Source: Pelodera strongyloides (Eukaryota; Nematoda; Chromadorea; Rhabditida; Rhabditidae). Taken from it: a stretch of 64,000 nt of DNA. The position numbers were made by a program, and so were the translations under genes. The stretch spans positions 1-64,000 of the forward strand of contig JAANDG010000442.1 in NCBI GenBank assembly GCA_036852015.1. The letters are read 5' to 3'. Numbering within the stretch: position 1 is the stretch's first letter; each line of letters begins with the position of its first letter. Below are positions 25,223 through 37,100 of this stretch, in pieces. A model generated the notes under the pieces. The model saw only the letters and a program-made list of their open reading frames with translations, made no database searches and was not told where the DNA came from.

Positions 25223-28200
25223 GTTGTTGTTGTTAATATTATTATAATTCCTAACAGTCGGAGGCAACCCACACACACACTCACACACTCACACACATAC
25301 ATACACACACACACAACAGATAGTATGGTGTATGACAAATTAAAAAGAAAAAATATTAATAATTACCACTGTCTCCGGTTCTTCTGTGTCCTTTCTCCAG
25401 CTTTCCAAAATCGAATCCGCCTCCTCTTCTGTCAACTTGAGTTCCTTGCCAATGCTCGACACAATGTAGTTGACCGTTGATAACAGACTATTCTGCAATC
25501 ACATATAGCAAATTAACAAATATAATACGGCAACGTAGAACACCCCCATCTACTCCTCAAAACACCTCGTTGAAACCAGCATTAGCATATGCGGTAAAAT
25601 CCACTACGGGGCATAAATCCTTTACAGCGCGCCAGTTAGAGAGGAGATCAGAAATCCTAAATAAAACTCCAAAAGTCCTCAAACAATACAAAGGGAACAA
25701 ATGAACAAACTTCTTCGGCGTTTTCCTTGTTCTGCATCAATTGAACATTGGAGAAATCAATGAGGTAGTAGAGGATGATGGTTCTCTTCATTCTACTCGG
25801 AACCGAATCAAGCGGCAGCAACGATACAAGGTCCTAAACTAGATTGTAAAGATACAAAACAGGTTCCAGCTTGTGCCAAATGAAATGGAAAAGGATTGGA
25901 AAACGGACAAAAATAAGTCCACGCCACATTGACCCGGCCACATTGATCCATACCACTACATGCCTCAATATACACACTGAGTATCTCAGAGTTTTATTGT
26001 TTGTGATAAGAAAAATAGTCTCTTTTCAAAAACACCTCTGTTACAGTGTTACGGCTCTGTATAAACCGCACGGACACGCCATTTTTAGTGTGTACATTAT
26101 TTATTGATAGATTTTTGAGAGCATGCCACAACAAAAATAGGCTCACCAAAATCGTCGGTGGGTAGACTCCGATAGGCGATCGGTCTAGCCAGAAACACTC
26201 CGAACCACAGTAATCGTACAGTTTCGTGATCAGCTGTTCGATGAAAAGCTCCCGTCTAAACAACACCACAAAGTGGAACATTACAGCAAACAAAATGTTA
26301 CAGGGAACAATTCCCTACGTAAATGACGATTGGGGATGTGAGGGGGCCAACGCTGGCCGCAGCCTCTTAATTTACGCATTTACGCAATGATTCCGCGTCC
26401 GGGCTTCCGCGCACATTTTTAAGATAAAATTACCTTCGCAATTCAGCATTTCGTCTCCGTCGCGGCATATCATTTCGGACTTTGCTGATCACTTCACGCA
26501 CTTCGTCACACACAGGCAGAATCTTAACAATACGAATAGTTACTGTTATTTCGCATGTAAAATCAAGCATGCTTCGAAAATTACGACCAAGAACAGAATC
26601 AACACGAGTTTCAGTCACCCAGTGCAACAAAACTACTGGCCCAACTGAGGAACTAGAGAAATTTGTCGTCTGGAACTCATCGTATACGTCTACGCCGTCA
26701 AAGACCTCTGTCATCACGTGGTAAGTTCTTAACAGTGTATCAAACCACAGAAAGCACGCTCATGTGACGTAAAACATTTACCAGTTATTATTAAATTCAC
26801 CTTATTCTGATGTAAGTAGTTGTGGAGAAGCAGGCTCTGTTCAAACATCTTCGCAGCATTCGAACGGACTTCCAACACAGAAATACACTGCATCTTGGTG
26901 GCCGAACGTTGCATGAATGAGGTGTACAGGTAGCGGGCAGCTCTGAATTGTGAACCAGTGAATGAAATGTAGTAAAAGAATGTCAGACGATACCTTAGAA
27001 TTACAAAATGAAATATGAAAAAAATTCGACCAACAAATAACAAATGACGAAATTGTCAATTGGATTCAAGAAAGGTGTATAAAGCCATTAATGCTAAAGG
27101 GCGCTTTCGAGGTAGACATTTCCGGTAAGGTAAGGTTGTAAGGTAGGACACCGAAAAATGAAATTGGCGAAGTGCCATAATGTATAAAAATAAATTTATC
27201 GATTAATGCATTTAATTTATCGATTATTCAACTACTGTACAACGCAATTTCGGGAAACTATTTTTCTTGTATTATTTTTGTTTCCGTTTATAGTTTCTTT
27301 CCGGAGAGAGGTACAGAATGTGTAAAGTTAAAGTAACCGTACCTGAAAATCGAGTGGCATGACAAAAGGACGCTCTGATCCGCTTCATTCAAGCCGGTCG
27401 ATCCCCCACGGAACAACGGGTACACTAAAGCAATGACTTATTTCTTCTTTGCATACATAATGCTAACATACTCTCTCGCTGTTCCTCTACCCTCTCCTCT
27501 CTAAAATACACTCTCACTTTGTTGCTGACGCAACCTAAACATTGGGAAATAAGTCAACACATACTCAAGTCATTCATCTTCTTAAACTGCTTCTGCAACT
27601 CCTGCCACAACCAATCATTGATTTCCATGAGAAGGCCGTCGGTGATACCTTGCTCCTCAGAACCATTCCTGCAACAATACAGTAATAAACACACATGCAA
27701 ACGCGAAGACTCTAAACATGGCTACGATAACGAGCCTCGTCGAAATGGGAAAGATACCAAAAGTCTGCGAAAAAGGAGGGACCCTGGAACCTGCTATATG
27801 CATACGTCTATGTATGATGGAATATGGAATAATTTCTGTACGGTAAAAGGGTAAATGAAGAGCAAATGAATATCAAAATGTAAAAATACTCACTTGACGA
27901 GAGTATTCAATTCCTCGAGTTTATCGTGATAAACGATCGCGCTCAGCACAACAGCCAATGCATGCTCCTGAAGAGGTTAAAGGTTAGTGTCAAAGTGAAG
28001 ACAATTCCATTTACAATCTTGTATAATGCTAATAAGAAACGTTTTATTGTGGCATGTTTTGGTGCACAGTGCACACAGAATTACACAGTATACTTCCCCA
28101 AACAAAGCATAATTTCTACTATACATAACATTTCAATACAACGAGTAATATATAATATTTCAATACTATGATATTAGAATATTAGAAACCATAAATAAAG

Positions 28201-31200
28201 GTGTATGAAATCTGAAATCGCCTAATCATAGTCAATAGGAAGGAAAAATAACTCACCCGACTATTCGGCTCCAAGGTGTCTGCGTCTATGGGCAATCCAA
28301 TGGAAGACAGCCATTTGAACGCGGGCACTGGATCGGACAAATGTTCCGCCAGGCGGGCAGTTATTCGGCCTAGCACCTAGAACAGGGCATATCACATAAA
28401 CTGACGCTAATGTCCGAAATCTGCATACCTTTCGCTATACGTGGTGCATTTTTTTTGCAGAAGGTAGAACCCTTCTGTGTTTTAAACGTACTTAATATGC
28501 AAATCGCGGAGGCAGCGCTGTAACGGTGGTAAGCTTGCCAATGGCATTGGGCTATCACTCTGACTACAATGTACTTTCTAATTTCCAATGGCATTAGGCT
28601 ATGACCACAATATACAATCCAATGCCGTGGATCGTGGATTCACAACAAAGAAAAAACTGTCTTTCAGTTCAACTGGCAAGTTTAATTACTGTAATTACGT
28701 TCTGTTTACAACTTTTTGACTCGTCCTAGATTTAGACAGAAATCCTGCAAGAAGTTTGTGAATTTTCTCTTTTAGTTAAAAAAAACTTCAAAAGGGAAGA
28801 CAACCAATACCTGTTCAACCATACTGGAGATCGACAGCACGAACATGTTACTTCCGCTTGCCGCATAAACCTTGTCCATCTGCAAACATTATAATGTGAT
28901 GATGATTTTTAAGTGACCACGCGCCAACCTTTTCAAAACTCCTTAAGTGGAATTTCCGTTAAACGGGAAGAGTTGTCACGGAATGTTCCAAAGTCCAAAG
29001 AGATTCATACCTTGTACGAAGACGGGTAAAACATTTGCAGTTCATCCGAAACATTCGACGAGTATCTTCTCAGATAGAAAGGATCGATGATCATGTCCTG
29101 TAAGAGAATAAGAATTGAATCTGCATAGCACCCATACACTATAAGTAAAATGTAACCAAAAACAATTGAGTAGAAGTCAAATACGGAAATGAGCTTCGAA
29201 AAAATGACAATGCGCTTTCAACAAAAACGAAGTGATAAACAATATCCCAAGTCAACGTTTGAAATGAATAATAAACAAACGTGTAAGCTGGAAGCGACCA
29301 TTTCCGGAGACGGGGTTTCGTGGTAGAATGCCACAAATGGACACTAAAAAATAAAGCGGTCATGCTCAGTCGGATATTCCTAAAGCAAGGTATTGCAAAC
29401 AGCACGTAATAACTACAAATTAATATATCGCAACTTCAAATCTTGAAACCAAAAGCCACATAATCCTTTGGTCATGTCTCGTGTCCAGACAGTGTGAAAA
29501 CATCGGGAAAACATAGAAATAAACCATCTGGGTAATTAATAAATGAATAAAGAAAACTTCGTAAGCAAGAACTCAATTAAAACCTGTTGAGCAAAAGTTC
29601 CGTCCGGAGCAACGCGAGGAACTTGACGCTTGAAGTAATGCTGGTTCAGATCGAAGAGTCCGCCCTATAATATAAAAAAATAGAGGTCTTGCATTCTTCA
29701 AATGAGAAATGAGAGGGTCGAGTACTGAGTTCATGTTCACAATAATTGCGAGTCAAATACTAAAAACAACCAAATCCTAAATAGCACACCGTTGAACAAG
29801 AACAAGCCCCTACCCCTAGCTACAATGAAAAATGAAAGTAACTAAGAAACTAAGTAACAATGTAAAAAAAAGGTATGGCCCATGATGAAATACATGGTTC
29901 GACATTCAAAGATAAAGCAAACCTTAAGCTGAAGTTCTCTCGTCTCTGCATTCCTCGCCAGGTAGAAAAATGACAGAAGAGTACGTGACTGATCTTGGCT
30001 CGGGCCTCAAATGGAAAAAAATTGGTTCAGCAAAAATACTTCCGTGGCAACTGACGACCTACTAGGGGACCTACCCCTATCCTTCAACGACACATAGTAC
30101 ATTGTGCCCAAGTACCAAAAGCACTACCTGTATTAACTACAGTATCGTCCAGATCGGTATGGTGTTTTTTCAGCTCGTCCACGATACACCGCATTGATAT
30201 AAACTTCCTCATATCTGGTGCAGCAATCTGAATTATCGACAATTAGGATTACGTATGAGGTCGAGATTCTGAGGGTATAGACATAGACTAGACTAGATTA
30301 AAACCAACTCCCAGAGGAATTCAGCCAGGACCCAGGACAATGTGTCGCAAAGTAAAGAGAACCTATCCACTTGAAATCGAAGCAAAAATACAACAAACCT
30401 TATCCCGTACCGACAGGAGTCTACGCCCATTAAACACGAGAATTAAATGAGGAAAAGAGTAGCTTAAGGACATACCTTCAACTGTTCCGTGATGTGAAGC
30501 TCCTTGTACTGCCATGAGTTTGGATCGTTGATACGCAACTGCTCGTCCTGAGGGAAATCCATGTAGTACATCGTAATGTGTGCGGCGCTACTAAAGGAAA
30601 CGCCAATTAGCACCGGACCTTACAATTACCACGTTTGGTGCAATAAGGCTCACTGGCTCACGTAGGTAGGCCGACGGCACTGGAAAGTCCTCTTGTTAGG
30701 ATCAGCCTGTGTGGTCTTTCTTCTTTACAGCATGGCATAAACTCGTTGACGCTCTGACCGACGAAACCACCATCCGAATTAGCATATTGCATAAATTTCG
30801 AGGGTGGTCTTGAGCTCGTAGGCATACCACCGTCGGGATTAGAATATTAGGTATGGTGAAAATCAGAAACGTATCATAAAGAGCTACAAGTTTCGGAAAC
30901 ACTACATATATTTGGATGGTGGTTTTTGAGCTTTTCCCGACGAGTTTTATGCCCTGCTTTACAGTTAGTTTGTGTTTGTATGCGTTTAATTAATTACTGC
31001 TTATAAAAAAATCCTCCCTCTCACATCGACAGGGTGACCGCCGCCCGAGAGTAATTAAAATGCGGACCCACTGGGCTTGACATATGAATACGGCCGAGAG
31101 AGAAAGAATAATCATATTTTTCCACTCAGAGTGATAGATTTATTATTTGGTAATTTTATACTGTTGCATGTGAAGCAGGTTCACCAATGCAACACCAAGC

Positions 31201-33519
31201 ATCTCCCCTCGCCTACCTCTCACTCGTATTGCTGGCGACGAAGAAGTACAAACGAGGTCGAGGATCGTTCTCAGGCACCAGCGACTCAATGAATCGCGGT
31301 TCACAACCAGTGTAGGGGACCATGACTGGCTCACTTAATGTAGACTGTTAATGCAAAACAGTTGCCACAATCAGATTAGGAGTTTACTACGCATCAAGGT
31401 ATGGTTTATCGGACTAATCATAAGGAAGATGACAAATTATTGAACTAAAAAATATTAAAAGCAAACTTACATGGACGGAGAATCAGACAAGCTGACAGCA
31501 ACCAATCCACCGAATTGTAGGCCGATCAAAAGGCACCGCGCGCGTTCCACAAATCCCAGGGCAGAAACGCAGGCTAAACATATTATCATAAAGAATCATT
31601 GGGTAAGACTTTGGTTGATTCAACGTGTGACGGCTCGCCTTTGCTTTGCGACTAGAGCGTAAAGAACTCAAAGGACCCTAAACACTGATTTAGCTAATCT
31701 TGCTATCTTCTCAGTTTACTTCTTCACAACAACAAATAAAGAAATTTAATTTTTGGACACTGATTCCGAGAAACAGAAGAACAAAATTACAATGGCTGAC
31801 CATCTGACGCGTTGAAGAACTTCCTTTCACGTGCTCCCGAAAATTTAAACCAAAACTTGCCATCCTCCACAAAGGATTCTAAATGCATAATAAAATTGAT
31901 TGAAAAAGTTGTTATGAACTATGTATTGCATATAATCAATAACGAGTATAACGAGCACTACGCACTACTAGATGGCACTTTTAAGTCAATACTTAACAAC
32001 AGATATGGCATGTGTAGACAAGAAATGCGTATAAGGCGTACTCAAAGCATCCGTCAGTCGATTGGTTTTGACTTGTTTCGCATCAGCTGGCGCAATCTCA
32101 TCTCTCACATCAAGATGAGTAATGTAACAGTGACCTCGAAGGGTTCCAATCTAAAAAAAACTGTGAGATTTCAATTTGGAAACGCCCAAGCCAGTAAAAA
32201 AATCTCCCTGCCCAACGTATGTCAAGTGCCAAGATGAAAGAGTATTGATATACGTCAGGTAGGGAAATCAATCGACAGCTAATAAAAACTGTTATGATCA
32301 TACAAATTGAAGCAATTCTATATTTTAGATATTCTTCTCTTCTCTAGTCTACAAGCAAAAAAAAAACATACGGCCACAACGTGAGGATAGGCTCTCATTT
32401 TAGGGTGGAGCAAGTGAGCCGTTTTATCCATATGGTAGCTTGAGACGAGTGTTTTTACGCAATATATCTGCAAAATCGACTTATAGACGTAAAAAATGAT
32501 ACCAGGTGTAATAAATATTATCACCACACCCCACACCGGTTACGTATACGTAGGAACCGTAGTTAAAATATTCGCTAAATAATAAAAGTAAGACTACAAA
32601 CGAAACAGGCCAAAGCCAAGTGCATACGGTGTCAGGAATGGCCACTTTCCGGATTAATCGAGCATCTCCACGATTGATAGCGACAATGGCGGTAAAGCTT
32701 TCGGCCGATTTTACATTGTTGACGCCAATCAGCAGTCCGCCACAACCATCATCTACAAATATTTACAAATATATTAGTTTTTGTCGTGCGCAAAGCAAGT
32801 TTCGCGCTCAATTGAAAAAAATGCGTTATGACGAGTTGAACTGCACTACTGCACATTCACGGGCTATCACCACCAAACCACCAAATATGGCCTTTGTGGA
32901 CGAGAAAAGCAAAGTATGATGCACAATAAAAGACGAATTGACTTACTTTTTATCACTTCCTCGTCCTGTTCATCGGTCGAAGTACTCGCAAACGACGGGC
33001 TGAGAAGTCTGTGGTAATCGACGGAGACAATGTGTTCATTGGCGTCGAAGTTGTATCCACACAATAAGTCTCGTCCAAATACGTCGAAAACTATGAGCCT
33101 GTTGTTTCGCACAACAACCAAAAGGTCTTTGAAGTAACCTGCAAATAAATCGAATAAAATTAAGAGCCAGTGTATAGTATAACGATGCAGAATCAGAATG
33201 TTAAGGGCGCGTTCGGGATTGCGAAAAGAAAGAAAAGAAATTAAAAAATGTCGTTCGGGATGGACGAAAAGAAATGTTTCAAAACTGAAATATGCTGAAG
33301 ATATGTGACAGTTAGAACATTTATTTTCTTTCTTTTCGGTCAATCCCGACGCGCCCTAAGAAAAAAAGATAAGTGAAGCACCGTACCACCACAGTCTGTC
33401 AAAAATGTTGAGAATCCAGAATCCGCTTTATCTTCCGATCCGAACAATATATCGAAATCCAGTCCCTCGGGCTGAGGCCGCGATATCCGCTGTTGGAGTT
33501 CGGGAGGAACACGAAACAT
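10786..33519 (-). CDS. mel-28: ELYS/MEL-28-type nucleoporin (AT-hook nuclear pore assembly factor)
   Basis: Fifty-four exons with compatible phases give 1954 aa (human ELYS 2266, C. elegans MEL-28 about 1780). Known role: binds chromatin after mitosis and recruits the Nup107-160 complex to start pore assembly. Order of domains: a seven-bladed-type beta-propeller (about 1-410), the family motif GLFDLNQHYFKRQVPR (human GLFDINRWYHAQMP) near 418, an alpha-helical ELYS domain (about 420-950; SRMKRTIILYYLIDF corresponds to human KHSITIYLLLDI), then a long disordered Ser/Glu/Lys tail. In the tail lies RLISAPVAAKAKTTRKKK, matching human RLISPLASP...KPRKTT, and AT-hook cores SRRGRR, KRGRK and KRGRK close to the C-terminus. 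The start ATG (33519) follows TTTTAG directly and aligns near human residue 1. Oddities: an in-frame tandem exon duplication, a 3.6-kb repeat-filled intron, and a partial gene copy at 52-4577. Confidence 0.88.
12129..12422. mobile_element. MITE of the AAGCGAAATACCGG family, interrupted
   Basis: Ends TATAGCGAAATACCGG and CTGTATTTCGCTTTAA bound an element split by a second MITE (12176-12302). Located in an ELYS tail intron just beside exon 50. Confidence 0.75.
12176..12302. mobile_element. Small MITE nested in another MITE
   Basis: Inverted ends GAGGCCGTCTTCACCAACAC and GTGTTGGTGAATACGGCCTC flank about 90 bp. It interrupts the larger element, so it is the younger insertion. Confidence 0.75.
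15218..15306. repeat. Perfect 89-bp palindrome
   Basis: Two 44-bp arms are exact inverted copies around a single central C at 15262. The right arm is the intron flank of duplicated exon 42; the left arm is an extra inverted copy. The second exon copy (15676 on) has only one arm. Confidence 0.9.
15257..16100 (-). repeat. Tandem duplication containing ELYS exons 41 and 42
   Basis: Unit 1 is 15257-15675 (419 bp) and unit 2 is 15676-16100 (425 bp); the 6-bp difference comes from the (CT)n run. Only a few substitutions separate them. Each contains one 162-nt exon encoding the acidic segment beginning AEKVSPKKVSIEEQDE. Both are phase 0 with intact splice sites, so both can be included. Unit 1 ends within a partial copy of exon 40. 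Confidence 0.9.
19219..20121. repeat. Long inverted repeat (about 250-bp arms) with nested MITE
   Basis: 19219-19471 and 19869-20121 are inverted copies that differ by about one base insertion in the part I compared. The roughly 400-bp spacer includes the MITE at 19672-19841. All of it lies in ELYS intron 31. A transcript would fold into a very long hairpin. Confidence 0.88.
19672..19841. mobile_element. MITE, TTAAAGCGAAATACCGG family
   Basis: Inverted ends TTAAAGCGAAATACCGGCCG and CGGCTGGTAGTTTCGCTTTAA, with TTAA at both borders. Confidence 0.85.
20122..21699. other. ELYS intron 31, unassigned part
   Basis: About 1.6 kb of AT-rich sequence with only short unrelated open frames. No exon with matching phase, repeat boundary or RNA gene could be supported. 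Confidence 0.4.
21700..22560. repeat. Diverged tandem repeat with TATA-like boxes and shared 3' hairpin
   Basis: Two roughly 440-bp units (about 21730-22125 and 22200-22558) share islands in the same order: CACAAAGAACG, GCGC(G)CCCGC, GCTATATA/CCTATATA, CTTCAA..ACCGAT, TTTTTGGAGAA, TTAATTAAA.ACCCTC, GTTTGACCCCCGAT.AAGAAC and a final AGCTagCTCGCTSCGCTCGCTAGC stem. Spacing is kept while the intervening bases have diverged. They could be paired small-RNA transcription units or an old tandemly duplicated element; nothing matched a known RNA with confidence. Confidence 0.5.
24096..29097 (-). other. mel-28: ELYS exons 13-27: alpha-helical ELYS domain
   Basis: Exons: 29097-29011, 28879-28811, 28376-28257, 27967-27894, 27668-27565, 27424-27343, 26942-26801, 26522-26434, 26255-26147, 25833-25711, 25492-25367, 25148-25004, 24654-24560, 24384-24310, 24177-24096. 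Exon 21 encodes LFIEQLITKLYDYCGSE (human LGERIEKLWKRDEG). Exon 26 encodes HHIVVHYLKTA (human NHEFLLVHHLQRA), which closes the helical domain. Confidence 0.82.
25186..25317. repeat. Compound microsatellite (ATT)n (GTT)n (CA)n
   Basis: Simple trinucleotide then dinucleotide arrays within an ELYS intron, between exons 23 and 24. Confidence 0.9.
30731..30956. mobile_element. hAT-type MITE with 8-bp target-site duplication
   Basis: Ends CATGGCATAAACTCGTTG and CGACGAGTTTTATGCCCTG form terminal inverted repeats of the CAGGG-type typical of hAT elements. They are flanked by identical octamers CTTTACAG at 30723-30730 and 30957-30964. The paralogous site near 1925-1945 has no insert. It lies in ELYS intron 8. 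Confidence 0.88.
33205..33356. mobile_element. PIF/Harbinger-like MITE, 152 bp
   Basis: Inverted ends GGGCGCGTTCGGGATTG and CAATCCCGACGCGCCC are flanked by TAA on both sides (33202-33204, 33357-33359), a 3-bp duplication as made by PIF/Harbinger elements. It lies in the first ELYS intron. Confidence 0.75.
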
Positions 33520-34141
33520 CTAAAAGTGCATCGGAAATGACAACGACCAGAACTGGTGATAGTGTTTAAGGCATGAAGGCAACGAAAAGAACTTAAATAA
33601 AATAAATAAAACGTTTTTGAAGACAAGAAAGATAGCGGCCTTATTGTTAGCATGAAATTATATCCAGAAAACAGTATATTCTAATGAATTGATGTAGGGT
33701 AGGATTACCCAAAATTGAAGCGATTAAAAGAGTATGCGTTATAAACTACATTGATATCATTTTCACATATACAGTTATTAAAATCCAAAAAATGGCGAGA
33801 ATCGACCATTCGGGGGGCGACGCGGCGATCGAATCGAAGATCCCGCGCGAGAAAATGCGGAGAACATGCACGGCTTGTGCACAAGGAAAAGAGCGCAAAA
33901 TCCCGACACGATTAAGTGTACTGTATGGATATAGCGTACATTTCTGAGAGACATTTGACGTCACATAAAATTGTGCTACATTGCGGTATTCGTGCATTAT
34001 TATCGTATTCGAATGCGATACGTTGCCTTATCGTCTTCTTGTTTGTCTGTTTTTGTCTGCTGATTTCTCATTTCGTTCTTTAACATATAAACATGTTTCA
34101 CATCTTTATGTTATGTATTTACGACGCATTTCAGAACAACA
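33520..34141. promoter_or_regulatory. Divergent ELYS / KIN17 intergenic region
   Basis: 622 bp separates the two opposite start codons, so it should hold both promoters. TTTTAG ends beside the ELYS ATG, and TTTCAG ends at 34134, 7 nt before the KIN17 ATG. Both resemble SL acceptors. No TATA box stands out. Confidence 0.5.
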
Positions 34142-37100
34142 ATGGGAAAGCACGAAAAGGGAACACCGAAGGAGATCGCTAATCGATGTAAGTCGAAAGG
34201 ACTGCAAAAACTGCGCTGGTTAGCCATTTATATTTTTATTCGTACTCTCATTTTTGATAGCTCTTGATACAACTTTCATTCCGTGCCGTAGCGCTATCAT
34301 ATCATATGGTCAGGACTACACGTGCAAGTGTTTGAAGCACCTGAATGTAAGATAAGTGGTTCTTCAGATATACATCTTCCACATATACATCTTCCACATA
34401 CATAGTATTTCAGGTATTGCGAAATGTGCCAAAAACAATGTCGGGATCAAAATGGATTTAAATGTCATTTAACAAGTGAATCTCACCAACGGCAACTGCT
34501 TCTCTTTGCCGAGGATGTAGACACCTATATGTCCGAATTCAGCAAACAATTTGAAGAAACATTCATGAGGGTGGGTGTAACTTCAAAACATTCCCTGTCC
34601 TCTATTTTCTTTTACTATTATTATTTTTGTTTACATTGGTGTGCATTATTTTATTTTTGTACCTGTTTGTCGGTACATTCAATACATTTTTTTAGGTATT
34701 GCGCACAGGATATGGCACCCGTCGTGTTCGTGCTAACGAGGTGTACCAGGAGTTTATTAAAGATAAACTGCACGTGCATATGAATTCCACAAAATGGCAT
34801 ACACTTACATCATTTATTCAGTATTTGGGGAATTCGAAGAAATGCAAAATTGACTTGAATGAAAAAGGTATGTATTTCTAATTGAACTAGTTTATAAAAT
34901 TTTTTTACTACTTTATTTCAAAAGAAGAAATGTTGAAGGGATAGTATACAAAGTATAGCACCCTGTGGCTTAACAATTAGCACAACGCACAATGAACTTA
35001 TTTTCCATGGTCGAACCTGATTATCATACACGGTTTGATGTAATGCAGTACACTGCTATGATATACTAAAAAAACCCTTATTGTTAAAGACTCCTGACAT
35101 GTCAGCACCTCATATTTGTTTAGGTTGGTACATTCAATACATTGACTACGAGGAAGAGGCTAGAAAAGAAGAAGAAGCTCGAAAAGAAAAACAGGAAATA
35201 GATGATGAACAGAAACAGCAAGAACTTTTGGAAGCTCAAGCACAAAGGTATTAGTATGGATGCTCTTAGTCGTTGAGGTAGTCGTTGAGGCTCTCAATTT
35301 GACTCGATTGGTATAAAATAAAATAAACCAGTTTAGAGCTCGTGACTTGCACGGAGAACAGGATTACACAGGCGCCACAGAACTGGTACGAAGCGGGGAA
35401 GATGACAAAGTGACCATTGCCCTGAATACGAACAAGAAGCCCGACAAAGAGGTATTACTTATTTCCCCGCTGGTGTTTCTTTATACTTGCGGGTTTACGC
35501 CTTTTATACTTCATGCATTCAATTGTAATCTCGCATACAATATACTGCGCATGTTCAGGCTCTGGAAGCTCCGATGCCAGTGCTCGGCGTCTCTGTTTTT
35601 GATAAACCCGCAGTAAAGAAGGAAGTGAAGGAAGAAAACAATGGAAGCTCGGATCGAAAGAGAATACGCAGGAGTAGAAGCAGATCACGGTCCCGTGATA
35701 GAAGGGACCATTATGGGAGAGATGAAAAGAAAGGTAAGCTTGAAGTTCCTTGTTTTTTTTTATCCTACTAGTTTCTTCATTCTGTCCATCATCTCTATTA
35801 TGGATTATTGGTTGGGCAGTTGGCTGCTTGGTGTGTGTGTTGTGTGGCAGGGCCTAAATCAGTGCATCAAATCAATAATCACAGAATGTATCAACCAGCC
35901 TCGCCTCGGAGATTATTGCAAGGACGTATATCATCAATAGATTAAGGACGAATATCACATTTACGCGCCTCATCACCGAAATTCGCTTCTCTGTTCGAAG
36001 AATATTCTTTCGTTTGCAGGTCGTCAATCAGAGCATCGCTCTTCTACGTCGTCACGGCGTGCAGATCCACCACAGAAAAAGAGCGCTTTGGATGAAATCA
36101 GGGAAATGGAGGAACGGAGAAAGGAAAAACAAAACCGAAAAGACTACTGGATGTACCCAGGAATTGCTGTTAAGGTATCATATCAATTCTTATTGGTTGT
36201 GAAATTATACCGCGCGTCTTAGCTCTTTTCGAAATATCCAGACTCCGTTTTTAGTCAGAGGCGGTTGTGTTTTCCTTGTTGGCCACTAAGTACGCATTTT
36301 TTTTATCCCTGCGATTGCGAAACAATTACTTGTTATATGGTTTGTGCATTATAGGTAGTGACGAAAAAATTGGGTGATGACTACTATAAGGCTAAGGGAG
36401 TTGTGAAGGAAATGGTGGACCAGTATACAGGAAAAGTGAAAATTGATGATGGTAAATTTTTTTGTTTAATCTGGGAATTTTGATGAGGCAACTTGCTCAA
36501 TCTTATCAGAAACATTGAAACACTATATAATAATCTGGCAGTTCATATTTTTTAGAGTAAGTACAATTTATGGTGGTTTTTAATCTGGCAGTTCACCATA
36601 AATTGTAAATACAAGATCTGCATTCAATAAAAAGCGACTAAATGAGTTTCCTTTAAAACGATATAACGGCCGGTTTTTGAAACGTATGACGGACAAATGC
36701 GCATCCATATAGTGTACGCAAATGTCAATAATTAGAATAAAAAATTGCACTGTTATTAGCATACGCTCTATGGGAATTCAGCATCCAACATACGTTTCAA
36801 AAACCGGGTTTTAAAGCGAAATGCTAGCTTCTTTGGAAAATTTGCATATGATAAGCAAATCCTATGTGTCCTATGCTAATTTTGTACGATTGCCGTGAAC
36901 GATCGTACAAAATTAGCATAGGATACATAGGATTTGCTTATCATATGCAAATTTTCCAAAGGGGCTAGCATTTCGCTTTAAGACGTTCTCACCAAAACCT
37001 GTTGCGTTTTTTCAGTCATCGTCAAATTGGATCAATCTCATGTGGAAACTGTGATCCCCCAGCCAGGAAGAGAGATGCTAATTGTAAACGGGGCATATCG

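Larger units (their letters stand above)
29584..33519 (-). other. mel-28: ELYS exons 1-12: beta-propeller and GLFDLNQHY motif
   Basis: Exons (5' to 3'): 33519-33387, 33138-32947, 32752-32628, 32467-32372, 32150-32042, 31878-31801, 31573-31471, 31333-31217, 30590-30476, 30227-30128, 30005-29923, 29664-29584. Supporting matches include GLLIGV (human same), IGTLRGHCYITHLDV (human VVTDVGQILLVDL), CVSALGFVERARCLLIGLQF (human VSTLSYISRTNQLAVGF) and PENDPRPRLYFFVA (human PENDPRNCCYLWAV). Exons 5-13 are the ones copied at 52-4577. Confidence 0.85.

Noticed and set aside
32110..32301. Separate small minus-strand gene at 32.1-32.3 kb
   Set aside because: The open frame runs through the intron before ELYS exon 5; only 32150-32042 fits the conserved propeller sequence.
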